DNA of 64,000 bases from Tateyamaria sp. syn59. GTDB taxonomy: Bacteria; Pseudomonadota; Alphaproteobacteria; Rhodobacterales; Rhodobacteraceae. The position numbers were made by a program, and so were the translations under genes. Shown one piece after another: positions 9,340 through 18,808 of the stretch. The stretch is from the NCBI RefSeq assembly GCF_007995245.1, contig NZ_VCBA01000002.1, forward strand, positions 310,001 through 374,000, written 5' to 3'. Numbering within the stretch: position 1 is the stretch's first letter; every line of letters starts with the position of its first letter. Below the pieces are notes generated by a model. That model saw only the letters and a program-made list of their open reading frames with translations. It had not been told where the DNA came from and did not search any database.

Positions 9340-9780
9340 TCAGGCGGCATGATCCCAGCCAAAGGCGTGGTCCGTATTGCCATGGTTTTCAAGATGATGG
9401 AAGCGCTCAAGTGCCTCCTCAATCGTGGGTATATGGCCCACGGGCACCCACCACATGACAAAACGCAAACCCTGTTCCGGATTGTACCACTCGCCCTTGC
9501 GGTCATAGAACTGCTTGTGAACGGTGTTGAAGGTGAAGGCGCGGAGACTTTCAATGTCTTTCCAGACGGAAAGCGTGCTGGCCGTGCGTGGATTGCCCCC
9601 GAGCGGGCCATCGGGGTCAAGCTGCGCCACCTCCATCTCGTCGCCTTCCAGATGCCAGACATAGCCGGGGGTACGACGCGCCATGTCATAGACACGGTCG
9701 AGGTTGTTCAGGAAGTCCGCGACGCGCGGATCTTCCCAGTCGTATTTCAGCGTGCCGATGTTGAACTCAGCGAGGTGCAT
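9340..9780 (-). CDS. DUF3291 family protein
   Basis: This predicted 146-aa soluble protein starts at ATG 9780 (an in-frame TTG at 9786 is weaker). It begins MHLAEFNIGTLKYDWEDP and contains RTASTLSVWKDIESLRAFTF and RFVMWWVPVGHIPTIEEA, which fit the DUF3291 family of dimeric alpha-beta-barrel-like (ferredoxin-fold) proteins that resemble antibiotic-biosynthesis monooxygenase folds. No signal peptide is seen. Its start overlaps the end of a zinc-ribbon gene by 14 bases. Its role in a nuo operon is unknown, and I cannot assign a substrate. Confidence 0.85.
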   Translation of the reverse strand: MHLAEFNIGTLKYDWEDPRVADFLNNLDRVYDMARRTPGYVWHLEGDEMEVAQLDPDGPLGGNPRTASTLSVWKDIESLRAFTFNTVHKQFYDRKGEWYNPEQGLRFVMWWVPVGHIPTIEEALERFHHLENHGNTDHAFGWDHAA

Positions 9781-9976
9781 CCGCAACGCTCACACCGAAA
9801 ACCTCCCACAGCACAAAAACGCATACAATCAAGACGATTGCCAAAAGCCAGGATGTACGAGATTTGGAAAACACAATTTGAAAATCTCCATACCCACATC
9901 GGCGACACGGAATTAAAAAGTACACATAAGGCCAGTGGCCACACCTCGGGCACTGGTTCCAGGGTGAATTGTGCAT
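9767..9976 (-). CDS. zinc-ribbon membrane microprotein
   Basis: This predicted 69-aa protein starts at ATG 9976 with GGGGA about eight bases upstream. The N-terminal half has two Cys-x2-Cys pairs (CPRCGH and CRRCGYGDFQ, residues about 9-30), an arrangement typical of zinc ribbons. The C-terminal half has one hydrophobic helix (WLLAIVLIVCVFVLW). A competing frame on the same strand (9747-9989) has no such features and is treated as a shadow. It lies between nuoF and the DUF3291 gene. A small metal-binding membrane protein is a fair structural description, but the function is unknown. Confidence 0.65.
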   Translation of the reverse strand: MHNSPWNQCPRCGHWPYVYFLIPCRRCGYGDFQIVFSKSRTSWLLAIVLIVCVFVLWEVFGVSVADAPR

Positions 9977-10090
9977 CGTCAGTCCCCAAAGATCGACTTG
10001 CCGCAGCAAACCAAATTGAAAGCTGGCAATCCTCAAGAATAGTCAGACAGCCTTGGGTTTTTTCGCAGTTACCTCGACAAAGCCCGTTAA

Positions 10091-11371
10091 CTACTCCGCC
10101 GCGATCCGCTGCGTCTTGATCCGATCCTCGATCTCATCCCGGAAATTCCGGATCAGCCCCTGAATCGGCCACGCCGCCGCGTCCCCCAGCGCACAGATCG
10201 TATGACCCTCGACCTGCTTCGTCACGTCGAGCAGCATGTCGATCTCCTCGACCTCCGCTTCACCATGTACCAACCGTTCCATCACGCGCATCATCCAACC
10301 CGTGCCTTCGCGACAGGGCGTGCACTGACCACAGGACTCGTGCTTGTAGAATTTCGACAGACGCCAGATCGCCTTGATGATGTCGGTCGACTGATCCATC
10401 ACGATCACCGCCGCCGTGCCCAGACCCGACTGCAGATCGTTCCGCAGATAGTCGAAGTCCATGATGGCGTCTTTCATCTTCTCACCGCGCACGCAGGGCA
10501 CGGAAGAGCCACCGGGGATCACGGCCTTGAGGTTGTCCCAGCCGCCCCGAATGCCGCCGCAATGCTTTTCGATCAGCTCTTCAAAGCTGATCGACATCTC
10601 TTCTTCCACCACGCACGGGTTGTTCACGTGGCCCGAGATGGCAAACAGTTTGGTGCCCGCATTGTTCGGGCGCCCAAACCCGGCAAACCACGCCCCACCC
10701 CGACGCAGGATGGTCGGCACGACAGCAATAGATTCCACGTTGTTTACAGTGGTCGGGCAACCGTACAGGCCCGCGCCCGCTGGGAATGGCGGCTTCATGC
10801 GCGGCATACCCTTCTTACCCTCAAGTGACTCGAGAAGTGCAGTTTCCTCACCGCAGATATAGGCCCCTGCCCCGTGGTGCAGGTAGATGTCGAAATCCCA
10901 ACCCGATCCAGCGGCGTTCGGACCAACCAGACCCGCGTCATAGGCTTCATCAATCGCAGCCTGCAGCGCTTCCTTCTCGCGGATGTATTCGCCGCGGATG
11001 TAAATATAGCAGGCATGCGCATTCATCGCGAAGCTGGCGATCAGGCACCCTTCGATCAGCGTGTGCGGATCGTGGCGCATGATCTCGCGGTCCTTGCACG
11101 TACCCGGCTCGGACTCATCTGCGTTTACAACGAGGTAAGCCGGACGCCCATCCGACTCTTTCGGCATGAATGACCACTTGAGGCCCGTGGGAAAGCCCGC
11201 GCCGCCCCGACCGCGCAGGCCGCTGTCCTTCATCTCTTGAACAACCCAATCGCGGCCCTTCTGGATCAGCTTGTCCGTCCCGTCCCAGTGACCACGGGCC
11301 TGCGCGCCTTTCAGCGTGCGGTCGTGCATCCCGTAAAGGTTGGTAAAGATGCGATCCTTGTCAGCCAGCAT
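10091..11371 (-). CDS. nuoF: NADH-quinone oxidoreductase subunit F
   Basis: This is the 426-aa NuoF (51-kDa subunit), which binds NADH and FMN and holds the N3 4Fe-4S cluster. The glycine-rich NADH/FMN segments are present ([18 protein letters not shown] and [19 protein letters not shown]). The cluster ligands are [12 protein letters not shown] plus the later cysteine in [10 protein letters not shown]. Length and motif spacing are standard. The ATG at 11371 has AAAGGA upstream. Its upstream neighbour is a 72-aa membrane protein. Assignment is secure. Confidence 0.98.
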   Translation of the reverse strand: MLADKDRIFTNLYGMHDRTLKGAQARGHWDGTDKLIQKGRDWVVQEMKDSGLRGRGGAGFPTGLKWSFMPKESDGRPAYLVVNADESEPGTCKDREIMRHDPHTLIEGCLIASFAMNAHACYIYIRGEYIREKEALQAAIDEAYDAGLVGPNAAGSGWDFDIYLHHGAGAYICGEETALLESLEGKKGMPRMKPPFPAGAGLYGCPTTVNNVESIAVVPTILRRGGAWFAGFGRPNNAGTKLFAISGHVNNPCVVEEEMSISFEELIEKHCGGIRGGWDNLKAVIPGGSSVPCVRGEKMKDAIMDFDYLRNDLQSGLGTAAVIVMDQSTDIIKAIWRLSKFYKHESCGQCTPCREGTGWMMRVMERLVHGEAEVEEIDMLLDVTKQVEGHTICALGDAAAWPIQGLIRNFRDEIEDRIKTQRIAAE

Positions 11372-11410
11372 GGGTGTTATCCTTTGCCTGTGGCCCGTGC
11401 GCGCGCGGGC

Positions 11411-11629
11411 CTAGTTGTCCCGGCTCTTCTGCCAAATCCTGACGGCGACCACCAGTGACCAAATGAACGCAGCCAGCGCAAAGAGCAAAATAAGAATTTC
11501 GTACCGCGCGGGCAAGCCGAGGGCCTGCACGATCACGGGCGAGAAGATAGACAGCAAAGCGGCCCCTGCAATCACAAGGGCCGCAATACGGCCCTGACGG
11601 GCCAGTTTCGGATCAAGGGGTGCGGACAT
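11411..11629 (-). CDS. DUF5337-like two-helix membrane protein
   Basis: This predicted 72-aa protein has two hydrophobic helices (AALVIAGAALLSIFSPVIV and ILILLFALAAFIWSLVVAV) joined by a short loop, with a positively charged C-terminus (RIWQKSRDN). Size, topology and location between nuoE and nuoF resemble the DUF5337 group of Rhodobacterales, which I recall rather than searched. The start is three bases after the preceding gene's stop region. It may be a small membrane-arm or assembly component, but no function is established here. Confidence 0.72.
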   Translation of the reverse strand: MSAPLDPKLARQGRIAALVIAGAALLSIFSPVIVQALGLPARYEILILLFALAAFIWSLVVAVRIWQKSRDN

Positions 11630-11632
11630 ACG

Positions 11633-12397
11633 TCAGTAAACGCCGCCCTTGTCGACCTTCTTGGAAAACTCGGTCTCACCGCCGTCGGCAAGGATCTTGG
11701 CCTGCGCCACCCAATCGTCGCGGGTCACACGGCCTTTGAACCCTTCAAGGTTCTGGTCAACCCATGCGACCTCATCCACGCCCCAGCTTGCAACTTGGTC
11801 GAAATGGTAAAAGCCCATCGAATGCAGAAGCGCTTCAAGCTTCGGCCCTACACCCTTGATTTCCTTCAGGTTATCCGGTCCACCCTCGCGTGCCGCAGAC
11901 AGCGTCTCAGGCTTTGTGCCTTCACCCGCAGCGGCGGGAGCGTCAGCCTTCGGAGCTGCTTTTTTCTTGGTGGCAGGTTTGGCCTTTGGCTTATCCTTCG
12001 GTTTTTCCTTAACTTCCGGCTCCGCCTCGTACTTCCACTCGCCTTTGCGCGCGGCAAGGTCTTCTTCACCTGGCAGTGATGCTGAAGGTTTGATCTCAGG
12101 AGATGCGGCCGATGTCGTTGCAGGTGCCGCAGCCGCAGTCGCCTTTGCGGCGGGGGCCGGGGCCGGTTCTGTGGACTTCGGCTCAGCCGTCGCTTCTCCA
12201 ATCGCGGGCAGCGGTTTGCACATGATCCAGCTGAGCAAAGCGCCCGCCACCGCAGCCACGACGAGGCCCATGAAGGCGCCCTGCATAAAGCCCCAACCGC
12301 CGAGCACCATCAGCAAAACTGCAGCCAATGCGCCCCCCAAAAGCGCGACGAGCCAGCAGCCGATCGTGCAGCTGATCATTCCCTCATTGTTGTCCAT
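11633..12397 (-). CDS. membrane-anchored protein with NuoE-tail-like helix-hairpin-helix domain
   Basis: This predicted 254-aa protein has two N-terminal membrane helices (about residues 11-34 and 37-58), then an Ala/Pro/Lys-rich linker (about 64-165), then a compact C-terminal domain (about 172-254). That domain contains LKEIKGVGPKLEALLHSMG, FYHFDQVASW and WVDQNLEGFKGRVTRDDW. The IKGVGP pattern is a helix-hairpin-helix-like motif. The same domain, clearly homologous, ends the adjacent NuoE. The start at 12397 follows GGAG by eight bases. It may tether or stabilise the NADH-oxidising module at the membrane, which is inference. Confidence 0.82.
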   Translation of the reverse strand: MDNNEGMISCTIGCWLVALLGGALAAVLLMVLGGWGFMQGAFMGLVVAAVAGALLSWIMCKPLPAIGEATAEPKSTEPAPAPAAKATAAAAPATTSAASPEIKPSASLPGEEDLAARKGEWKYEAEPEVKEKPKDKPKAKPATKKKAAPKADAPAAAGEGTKPETLSAAREGGPDNLKEIKGVGPKLEALLHSMGFYHFDQVASWGVDEVAWVDQNLEGFKGRVTRDDWVAQAKILADGGETEFSKKVDKGGVY

Positions 12398-12423
12398 AAG
12401 GATATCTCCCCCGTTTGCAGATA

Positions 12424-13575
12424 TTATTCCTTATAGATACCGTCTTTTTTCGCGCGTTGGGAAAATTCTGTTTGCTTGCCTTCTGAGAGATCTTTCGCCT
12501 GCGTGACCCAATTGTCACGGCTCACTCGTCCCTTGAAGCGGACAAGGTTCTGGTCGGCCCACGCCACTTCGTCTTCGGTCCAGGACGCGATCTGGTCGAA
12601 ATGGTACACGCCGGCAGCGTTCAACTCTTTTTCAAGGCCCGGACCAACGCCCTTGATCAGTTTCAGATCGTCGGCACCACCGTCGCGGGCTTCGCTCAGA
12701 AGCGCGGGTTTTGTCCCCGCGGGGACAGCCTCATCCGGTTGTTTTTGCTGAGATTTATTTTCCGTTACCGGAGCGTTCGCCTTGGGTTTTGCCTTGGACT
12801 TTGTTTCTTTTGGCGGCGCCTTGGACACGGGCTTTTCGTTTGTGTTGCTGGCGCCAGCCGCAGCGTTGGCTTTGCCCCATGGTGCCAGCAATGGCACCTC
12901 GGTCCCGTCGATCCGTTTCACCGTGTCGCCGATATCCGTCGCAAGCTGGACGGAGGCATTGTATTTCGTGTGGCCGCTGTCAAAATCCTTGAGGCTGGTC
13001 AACCCGCTGAGCGGCTCAGAGGCATAACGACCGTTTTGCGGGCCGGGAGTGGGCACCTCGCCGTTTGCCAACTCGTCGATGATCTCCCCCATACGCGCTG
13101 CGGTCAGGTCTTCATAGTAGTCCTTACCGATCTGGGCCATGGGCGCATTGGCGCAGGAGCCGAGGCATTCGACCTCTTCCCACGAGAACTTGCCATCTGC
13201 AGACAGCTGGTGCGCTTTGGGTGCGATCTTGTCCTTGCAGACGGCGACAAGGTCTTCGGCCCCGCAGATCATGCAGGATGTGGTACCGCATACTTGGATA
13301 TGTGCAACGGATCCAACGGGTTGCAGCTGGAACATGAAGTAGAAGGAGGCCACTTCGAGCGCGCGAATGTAAGCGAGGTCGAGCATGTCGGCCACAGCTT
13401 CGATCGCGGGGCGGGTCAGCCATCCCTCTTGTTCCTGCGCGCGCCACAGAAGCGGGATGATGGCGGAGGCCTGACGGCCTTCGGGATATTTGGTGATCTG
13501 CGCTTCAGCCCACACTTGGTTATCCGGTGTAAAGGCGAAGCTGTCGGGCTGTTCGGGGTGGAGACGGCGGAGCAT
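12424..13575 (-). CDS. nuoE: NADH-quinone oxidoreductase subunit E with C-terminal extension
   Basis: This 383-aa protein has the NuoE (24-kDa subunit) thioredoxin-like 2Fe-2S domain in its first 190 residues. Cluster N1a ligands are C96, C101, C137 and C141 (CGTTSC and CLGSC). The usual length is about 160-240 residues. Here a Lys/Ala/Pro-rich linker (about 245-295) leads to an extra domain (about 298-383) with [19 protein letters not shown] and [11 protein letters not shown] long NuoE is known in Rhodobacter. The neighbouring gene repeats the extra domain. The ATG overlaps the preceding stop by one base (TAATG) and has AAGGAAG upstream. Confidence 0.96.
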   Translation of the reverse strand: MLRRLHPEQPDSFAFTPDNQVWAEAQITKYPEGRQASAIIPLLWRAQEQEGWLTRPAIEAVADMLDLAYIRALEVASFYFMFQLQPVGSVAHIQVCGTTSCMICGAEDLVAVCKDKIAPKAHQLSADGKFSWEEVECLGSCANAPMAQIGKDYYEDLTAARMGEIIDELANGEVPTPGPQNGRYASEPLSGLTSLKDFDSGHTKYNASVQLATDIGDTVKRIDGTEVPLLAPWGKANAAAGASNTNEKPVSKAPPKETKSKAKPKANAPVTENKSQQKQPDEAVPAGTKPALLSEARDGGADDLKLIKGVGPGLEKELNAAGVYHFDQIASWTEDEVAWADQNLVRFKGRVSRDNWVTQAKDLSEGKQTEFSQRAKKDGIYKE

Positions 13576-14108
13576 TATTTGACTTCCTTCAAGTCTGCGT
13601 GGCGATAGTCCGGAACAAGAGTTCCTGCTACCGCTTTTTGGTGTTCAAGCATTTCTCGAATGCTTTCATCCTGTTTCGCCAAGAATTCCAACTGGGCAGC
13701 GAAGAACGTCTCTTGAAGCGCTACTACCTTGGCGCTCACATCCTTCATGGCTTCCATCTGGCCAAGATATGTGGTGAGCGCATACTGATCCTCACCCATT
13801 TGAACCAAGACATTGTCGGCGCAAAGATCCACCAAAATCATTCTCAGAGCTTCATCTGAAATGTCATCAGCACCCAGCTTTTGCCGCATATGTTCTGCGG
13901 CAAACGAACGATACTTGGTTTTGAGGTCTTCAAAGGAAACTGGCTTCCCCGGCGCCTGCAAAATTGCTTGTACAGTAGTCTTCTGCCATCTCAGCTTTCT
14001 GGCCGCCGCGGCGTCGGATCGGTACTTCCAAACACCAACGATTGCTGCAAATGCCCCAAGGCACACTGCAACAGTCCGCAACGTGTCCAAGAATTCGGCG
14101 TAGCTCAC
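13575..14108 (-). CDS. TM-anchored protein with possible winged-helix and coiled-coil regions
   Basis: This predicted 177-aa protein between nuoD and nuoE starts at a GTG (14108) that overlaps the nuoD stop (GTGA). One N-terminal membrane helix ([15 protein letters not shown]) is followed by a 70-residue segment ([20 protein letters not shown] to GEDQYAL) whose helix pattern resembles a winged helix, and then a long helical, coiled-coil-like tail ([20 protein letters not shown]). No family is recognised. It faces the cytoplasm if the helix is an anchor. A regulatory or assembly role is possible but unsupported. Confidence 0.72.
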   Translation of the reverse strand: MSYAEFLDTLRTVAVCLGAFAAIVGVWKYRSDAAAARKLRWQKTTVQAILQAPGKPVSFEDLKTKYRSFAAEHMRQKLGADDISDEALRMILVDLCADNVLVQMGEDQYALTTYLGQMEAMKDVSAKVVALQETFFAAQLEFLAKQDESIREMLEHQKAVAGTLVPDYRHADLKEVK

Positions 14109-15322
14109 CGATCAATCTCTCCGAAGACCACGTCCATTGTCCCGATGATCGCGGCCACGTCAGCGAGCTGGTGCCCTTTAGAAATGTAGTCCATCGCCTG
14201 AAGGTGCAAAAAGCCCGGCGCGCGCAGCTTGGCGCGGTAGGGTTTGTTGGTGCCGTCTGCGACGAGGTAGACGCCGAATTCGCCCTTGGGGGCCTCGACG
14301 GCGGCGTAGACTTCGCCCTCGGGGACGTGGAACCCTTCGGTGTAAAGCTTGAAGTGGTGGATCAGCGCTTCCATCGACGTTTTCATGTCGGTGCGCGAGG
14401 GCGGGGTCAGCTTGCCGCGGGCCAGCACGTCGCCGGGACAGTCGCGCAATTTGGCGATGGCCTGCTGGATGATCGAGATGGACTGGCGCATCTCTTCCAT
14501 CCGCACGAGGTAGCGGTCGTAGCAGTCGCCGTTCTTGCCCACGGGGATCTGGAAGTCGAATTCGTCGTAGCATTCGTAGGGCTGCGCACGGCGCAGGTCC
14601 CAGGCAAAGCCACTGCCCCGCACCATGACACCCGAGAAGCCGTATTTCAGGATGTCATCCTCGGTCACGATGCCGATGTCGGCGTTGCGCTGTTTGAAGA
14701 TGCGGTTTTCGGTCAGCAGCCCGTCGATGTCGACCATGAAGCCGGACATGAACTTGTGCGACCACGCCTCGATGTCGTCGAGCAGTTCGGGTGGGAGGTC
14801 CTGATGGACGCCGCCTGGACGGAAATAGGCCGCGTGCAGGCGCGCGCCGCAGGCCCGTTCGTAGAAGATCATCAGCTCTTCACGCTCTTCAAAGCCCCAG
14901 AGCGGCGGGGTGAGCGCGCCGACGTCGAGCGCCTGCGTGGTGATGTTGAGGAGGTGGTTCAGGACGCGCCCAATCTCGCAGAAGAGGACGCGGATGAGGC
15001 TCGCGCGACGGGGCACTTCGACACCGGTCAGCTTTTCGATGGCGAGGCACCAGGCGTGTTCCTGGTTCATCGGGGCCACGTAGTCGAGCCGGTCGAAATA
15101 GGGCAGGTTTTGCAGGTAGGTCCGGGATTCCATCAGCTTTTCGGTGCCGCGGTGCAGCAGGCCGATATGTGGGTCGCAGCGTTCTACCACTTCGCCATCG
15201 AGTTCGAGGACAAGGCGCAGAACCCCGTGCGCCGCAGGGTGTTGCGGGCCGAAGTTGATGTTGAAGTTGCGGATTTTCTGTTCGCCCGTGAGGGCGTCGT
15301 CGAATTTGGAGCCGTCCATCAT
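14105..15322 (-). CDS. nuoD: NADH-quinone oxidoreductase subunit D
   Basis: This is the 405-aa NuoD (49-kDa subunit), which with NuoB forms the quinone-reduction site. It begins [20 protein letters not shown], and the conserved [20 protein letters not shown] carries the quinone-pocket histidine. [13 protein letters not shown], a central [10 protein letters not shown] and the C-terminal [12 protein letters not shown] end also match. The C-terminus and length are normal. GGAGACAGT precedes the ATG. It overlaps a 75-aa membrane microprotein upstream and a GTG-started gene downstream, so translation is probably coupled on both sides. Confidence 0.98.
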   Translation of the reverse strand: MMDGSKFDDALTGEQKIRNFNINFGPQHPAAHGVLRLVLELDGEVVERCDPHIGLLHRGTEKLMESRTYLQNLPYFDRLDYVAPMNQEHAWCLAIEKLTGVEVPRRASLIRVLFCEIGRVLNHLLNITTQALDVGALTPPLWGFEEREELMIFYERACGARLHAAYFRPGGVHQDLPPELLDDIEAWSHKFMSGFMVDIDGLLTENRIFKQRNADIGIVTEDDILKYGFSGVMVRGSGFAWDLRRAQPYECYDEFDFQIPVGKNGDCYDRYLVRMEEMRQSISIIQQAIAKLRDCPGDVLARGKLTPPSRTDMKTSMEALIHHFKLYTEGFHVPEGEVYAAVEAPKGEFGVYLVADGTNKPYRAKLRAPGFLHLQAMDYISKGHQLADVAAIIGTMDVVFGEIDR

Positions 15323-15546
15323 ACTGTCTCCATCTCACCAGATTTCGGAGTCGCCACTGCAAAACCCCATATGACGGCAAGAGGGCCGACATAGGGAATG
15401 AAGGCGAGTAAAACTAAGTAACCCGGATATCCGTGTCGCTTTTGCAGTATCCGCGCCGGCATTATTGCAACCAGCACGAACAACGCTGCCATTCCAAGGA
15501 AAATGCCGATCTGGTGGAATGGCTCATTCATAGGGCCAACAAGCAT
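15319..15546 (-). CDS. 75-aa two-helix membrane microprotein
   Basis: This open frame starts at ATG 15546, preceded by TGGAGAAG six bases upstream, and overlaps the nuoD start by four bases. It encodes two hydrophobic helices ([18 protein letters not shown] and [20 protein letters not shown]) joined by a basic loop ([11 protein letters not shown]). A longer in-frame extension up to 15705 overlaps two other small genes and lacks a ribosome site, so it was rejected. It is the third of three consecutive membrane microproteins between nuoC and nuoD. Function is unknown. Confidence 0.7.
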   Translation of the reverse strand: MLVGPMNEPFHQIGIFLGMAALFVLVAIMPARILQKRHGYPGYLVLLAFIPYVGPLAVIWGFAVATPKSGEMETV

Positions 15547-15719
15547 CACCGCTTCTCCAGTTCTTGCAGCTTCATCGCCATCACCCAGAGCAGCACGATT
15601 GTGCCCACGGGCAGGATGCAGAATGCCGCCCAGTACTGGTTGATCCCGAAATGGGGCAGCAGCTTGAACATCGGGATGATGCTTGCAGCTGCGATCAGAA
15701 GCCACCAGAGCATGTCCAT
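15546..15719 (-). CDS. 57-aa two-helix membrane microprotein
   Basis: This short frame starts at ATG 15719 (TAATG overlap with the preceding 31-codon frame) and has GAAGGGGG seven bases upstream. The product begins [20 protein letters not shown] and has a second helix (AFCILPVGTIVLLWVMAM) and a charged tail (LQELEKR). Its stop overlaps the next start. Overlapping junctions on both sides and the two clean hydrophobic helices support a real gene. No family is recognised. Confidence 0.65.
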   Translation of the reverse strand: MDMLWWLLIAAASIIPMFKLLPHFGINQYWAAFCILPVGTIVLLWVMAMKLQELEKR

Positions 15720-15814
15720 TACGCCCCCTTCGGCTTTACGCGGAAAAAGCCGGGCATCAGCACCGCAAGAGGACCGATGGCAACGATCCAGAAGGCACGC
15801 GAGAAGGCGGTCAT
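15719..15814 (-). CDS. 31-aa membrane microprotein
   Basis: This 31-codon frame starts at ATG 15814 inside the nuoC stop (ATGA) and ends at TAA 15721-15719, which overlaps the next ATG. GAGGGTGCCGC precedes its start. The peptide begins [20 protein letters not shown] and ends basic (RVKPKGA), so it would be a single-helix membrane peptide. Such a frame is easily missed by gene finders. The perfect overlaps on both sides are the main support; expression is not shown. Confidence 0.55.
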   Translation of the reverse strand: MTAFSRAFWIVAIGPLAVLMPGFFRVKPKGA

Positions 15815-16422
15815 GCGGCACCCTCTTCTTTCTTCTCGTCACCCGGCAGGATGTATTCCGCCCCTTCCCAGGGCGACATGAAGTCGAACTGGCGGTACTC
15901 CTGCACGAGGCTGACGGGTTCGTAGACGACGCGCTTTTCGGCCTCGTCATAGCGGACCTCGGTATAGCCCGTGGTCGGAAAGTCCTTGCGCAGCGGGTAG
16001 CCGCGGAAGCCGTAATCCGTGAGGATGCGGCGCAGGTCCGGGTGGCCCGAGAACAGGATGCCGAACATGTCGAACACTTCGCGTTCGAACCAGTTGGCCG
16101 AGGGGTGGATGTCGGTGATCGAGGGCACCATCTGATCCTCACGGATCGACACGCGCAGGCGGATGCGGTGGTTCTGGTACATCGACAGGAAGTGGTAGAC
16201 GACGTCGAACCGCTTGGCGCGGCCCGGGTAGTCGACGCCGGTGATGTCCACGAGGGTGGAGAACTTGCAGGTGCTGTCGTTCGTGAGGAATTCGACAAAA
16301 CCGGTCAGGCTGGCCGGGGCCACGTCGACGTTCAGCTCGCCATGGGTGACGTCCCAGGCCAACACGCAATCGGGGCGCTTGGCTTCCAGATATGTGCCAA
16401 GTTCGGTCATTGCTTCGGACAT
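15811..16422 (-). CDS. nuoC: NADH-quinone oxidoreductase subunit C
   Basis: This is the 203-aa NuoC (30-kDa subunit) of the peripheral arm, separate from NuoD rather than fused as in E. coli. The conserved core is present: [25 protein letters not shown], and the signature [20 protein letters not shown] followed by [19 protein letters not shown]. The C-terminus ([12 protein letters not shown]) is charged. The ATG at 16422 follows a GGGGG stretch. It lies ten bases after nuoB. Identification is secure. Confidence 0.98.
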   Translation of the reverse strand: MSEAMTELGTYLEAKRPDCVLAWDVTHGELNVDVAPASLTGFVEFLTNDSTCKFSTLVDITGVDYPGRAKRFDVVYHFLSMYQNHRIRLRVSIREDQMVPSITDIHPSANWFEREVFDMFGILFSGHPDLRRILTDYGFRGYPLRKDFPTTGYTEVRYDEAEKRVVYEPVSLVQEYRQFDFMSPWEGAEYILPGDEKKEEGAA

Positions 16423-16431
16423 GCGTACCCC

Positions 16432-17333
<902 letters not shown>

Positions 17334-17399
17334 GTTGGGCTCCTTTTCTTTGCGCGATATGTGCTGCGCCAGGTCAAGTGGCAAGGTTGACTGCGCACG

Positions 17400-17428
17400 G
17401 GTTTACGCCTGCCACCCGGCAGGGTCAA
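17400..17428 (-). promoter_or_regulatory. candidate nuo operon promoter with inverted repeat in the spacer
   Basis: On the minus strand a TTGACC -35 element (17428-17423) and a TAAACC -10 element (17405-17400) are separated by exactly 17 bases, about 67 bases upstream of the nuoA start. The spacer contains the inverted repeat CCTGCC-ACCC-GGCAGG (17408-17423), which could be an operator. The rest of the 17334-17531 gap shows no gene. The call rests on sequence only. Confidence 0.4.
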
Positions 17429-17531
17429 TAAAGGGCGGGGGCGGAAGTGACGGAAATCTTCGGGTGATTTCGCCGCAGCGCGCGGCGCATGCAGCAGGAG
17501 CACGGCGCGGGCTGCGACGGTCATACAGCCC

Positions 17532-17816
17532 CTACAGCAGCAGGATATCCGACGCCCCTGCCCCGCGCCGCAGGTCGTGGATGGGTTGCAGGTCGGGGTC
17601 GGCAATCCAGGCTTCGGCTGCGGCCCTGTCGGGGAAGCGCACGATGGCCAGCGCGTCGGGCATAACCGGCGCCCCTTCCAGCACGGTCAGATCGGGCGAG
17701 GCCTGCACCACCTCTCCGCCGTGACGGGCCAGGGCATCGGTCGCCTTTTTGCGGTACTGGGCAAGGCTGTCGGGATTGGTCACGCGCAACATCACAACGG
17801 CATGGGTGGTCATCAT
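17532..17816 (-). CDS. DUF1330-like small protein
   Basis: This predicted 94-aa protein starts at ATG 17816 with AAAGGA five bases upstream. It contains THAVVMLRVTNPDSLAQYRK, a central VLEGAP and IVRFPDRAAAEAWIADPD. This is the layout of the DUF1330 ferredoxin-like dimeric alpha-beta-barrel family, in which FP-x-x-x-A-A-x-x-W is a hallmark. The function of this family is unclear. It is transcribed divergently from a LysR-type regulator 116 bases away, so that regulator may control it. Confidence 0.85.
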   Translation of the reverse strand: MMTTHAVVMLRVTNPDSLAQYRKKATDALARHGGEVVQASPDLTVLEGAPVMPDALAIVRFPDRAAAEAWIADPDLQPIHDLRRGAGASDILLL

Positions 17817-17932
17817 CTGTCCTTTCACATCTTTGACAGCGCGACGCTATCCGGCCCGCGGCTGTGAAAGAAACGAGTGTATTCCGCCAGCACCTGTGCA
17901 AAAACGATCAGGTTATGCAGATGGGAGGTCAC

Positions 17933-18808
17933 ATGGACTGGGGTGATCTGAAATATGTTCTGGAAACGGTGCGCCATGGCGGGCTGAGCGGTGCCGCGCG
18001 CGCCCTTGGGGTGAACCATGCCACCGTGGCGCGCCGCATTGCGGCGGCAGAAGTCGCCCTTGGGGCCCCCCTGTTTGACCGCCGTCCTTCGGGATACGTC
18101 CCGACGCAAGCCGGACGGGACGCCGCCCGCACGGCCGAGACCTTCGAGGTCGAACACGCCTCCCTGTCCCGCAGCATTGCCGCGCGGGACGCGGCGCTGA
18201 GCGGACCCTTGACCGTGACGGCGCCGCATCTGATGGTACAGGCCGTTCTGGCCCCGATCTTTGGCGCGTTTGCACGGGCCCATCCGGAAATCGAACTCAG
18301 CATCCTTGGCAGCATCGAAACGCTGAACCTGGCAGAACGCGAAGCCGATGTGGCCATTCGCATTGCCGAAGCCCCTCACCCGGATCTGGTAGGACGGCAA
18401 GCCGCGCCGCAGAAATCGGCTGTCTATGCCAGCCACGCCTATCTTGCAGCGTTTGAGACGGACCCGGAGCGCCGTCTGCACTGGCTGCGCTTCCTGCATT
18501 GGCAGCCTGCGCCGCGTGACGTGCTGGAGGTTTATCCCAACACGCGGACGGTGATGCGGCTGGATGACATGGTCGCAATGACCGGCGCGGTGCGTGCCGG
18601 TCTGGGGGCCACCCGGATGCCCTGCGTGCTGGGCGATGGTGATCCGACACTGGCCCGCGTGCCGGGGCTGCCGCTGATGCCCTATGCGCCGCTTTGGGTG
18701 CTGACCCATGCGGACCTGCGGGCTGTGCCCCGCATTGCCGCCTTTACCGAGTTCGTGTCGGCAGCCTTGCGCAAACAACGTCACGCCTTTGCCGGAGAGG
18801 CGATCTAG
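17933..18808 (+). CDS. LysR-family transcriptional regulator
   Basis: This predicted 291-aa protein starts at ATG 17933, behind GGGAGG six bases upstream. The N-terminal winged helix-turn-helix (about residues 5-65) contains HGGLSGAARALGVNHATVAR and LGAPLFDRRPSGYVPTQAG, as in LysR proteins that regulate aromatic or small-acid metabolism. The rest is a periplasmic-binding-like effector domain. Its 3' end overlaps the 3' end of liuC by four bases on the other strand. The divergent DUF1330 gene is the most likely target; control of the leucine genes is possible but unproven. Confidence 0.9.
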   Translation: MDWGDLKYVLETVRHGGLSGAARALGVNHATVARRIAAAEVALGAPLFDRRPSGYVPTQAGRDAARTAETFEVEHASLSRSIAARDAALSGPLTVTAPHLMVQAVLAPIFGAFARAHPEIELSILGSIETLNLAEREADVAIRIAEAPHPDLVGRQAAPQKSAVYASHAYLAAFETDPERRLHWLRFLHWQPAPRDVLEVYPNTRTVMRLDDMVAMTGAVRAGLGATRMPCVLGDGDPTLARVPGLPLMPYAPLWVLTHADLRAVPRIAAFTEFVSAALRKQRHAFAGEAI

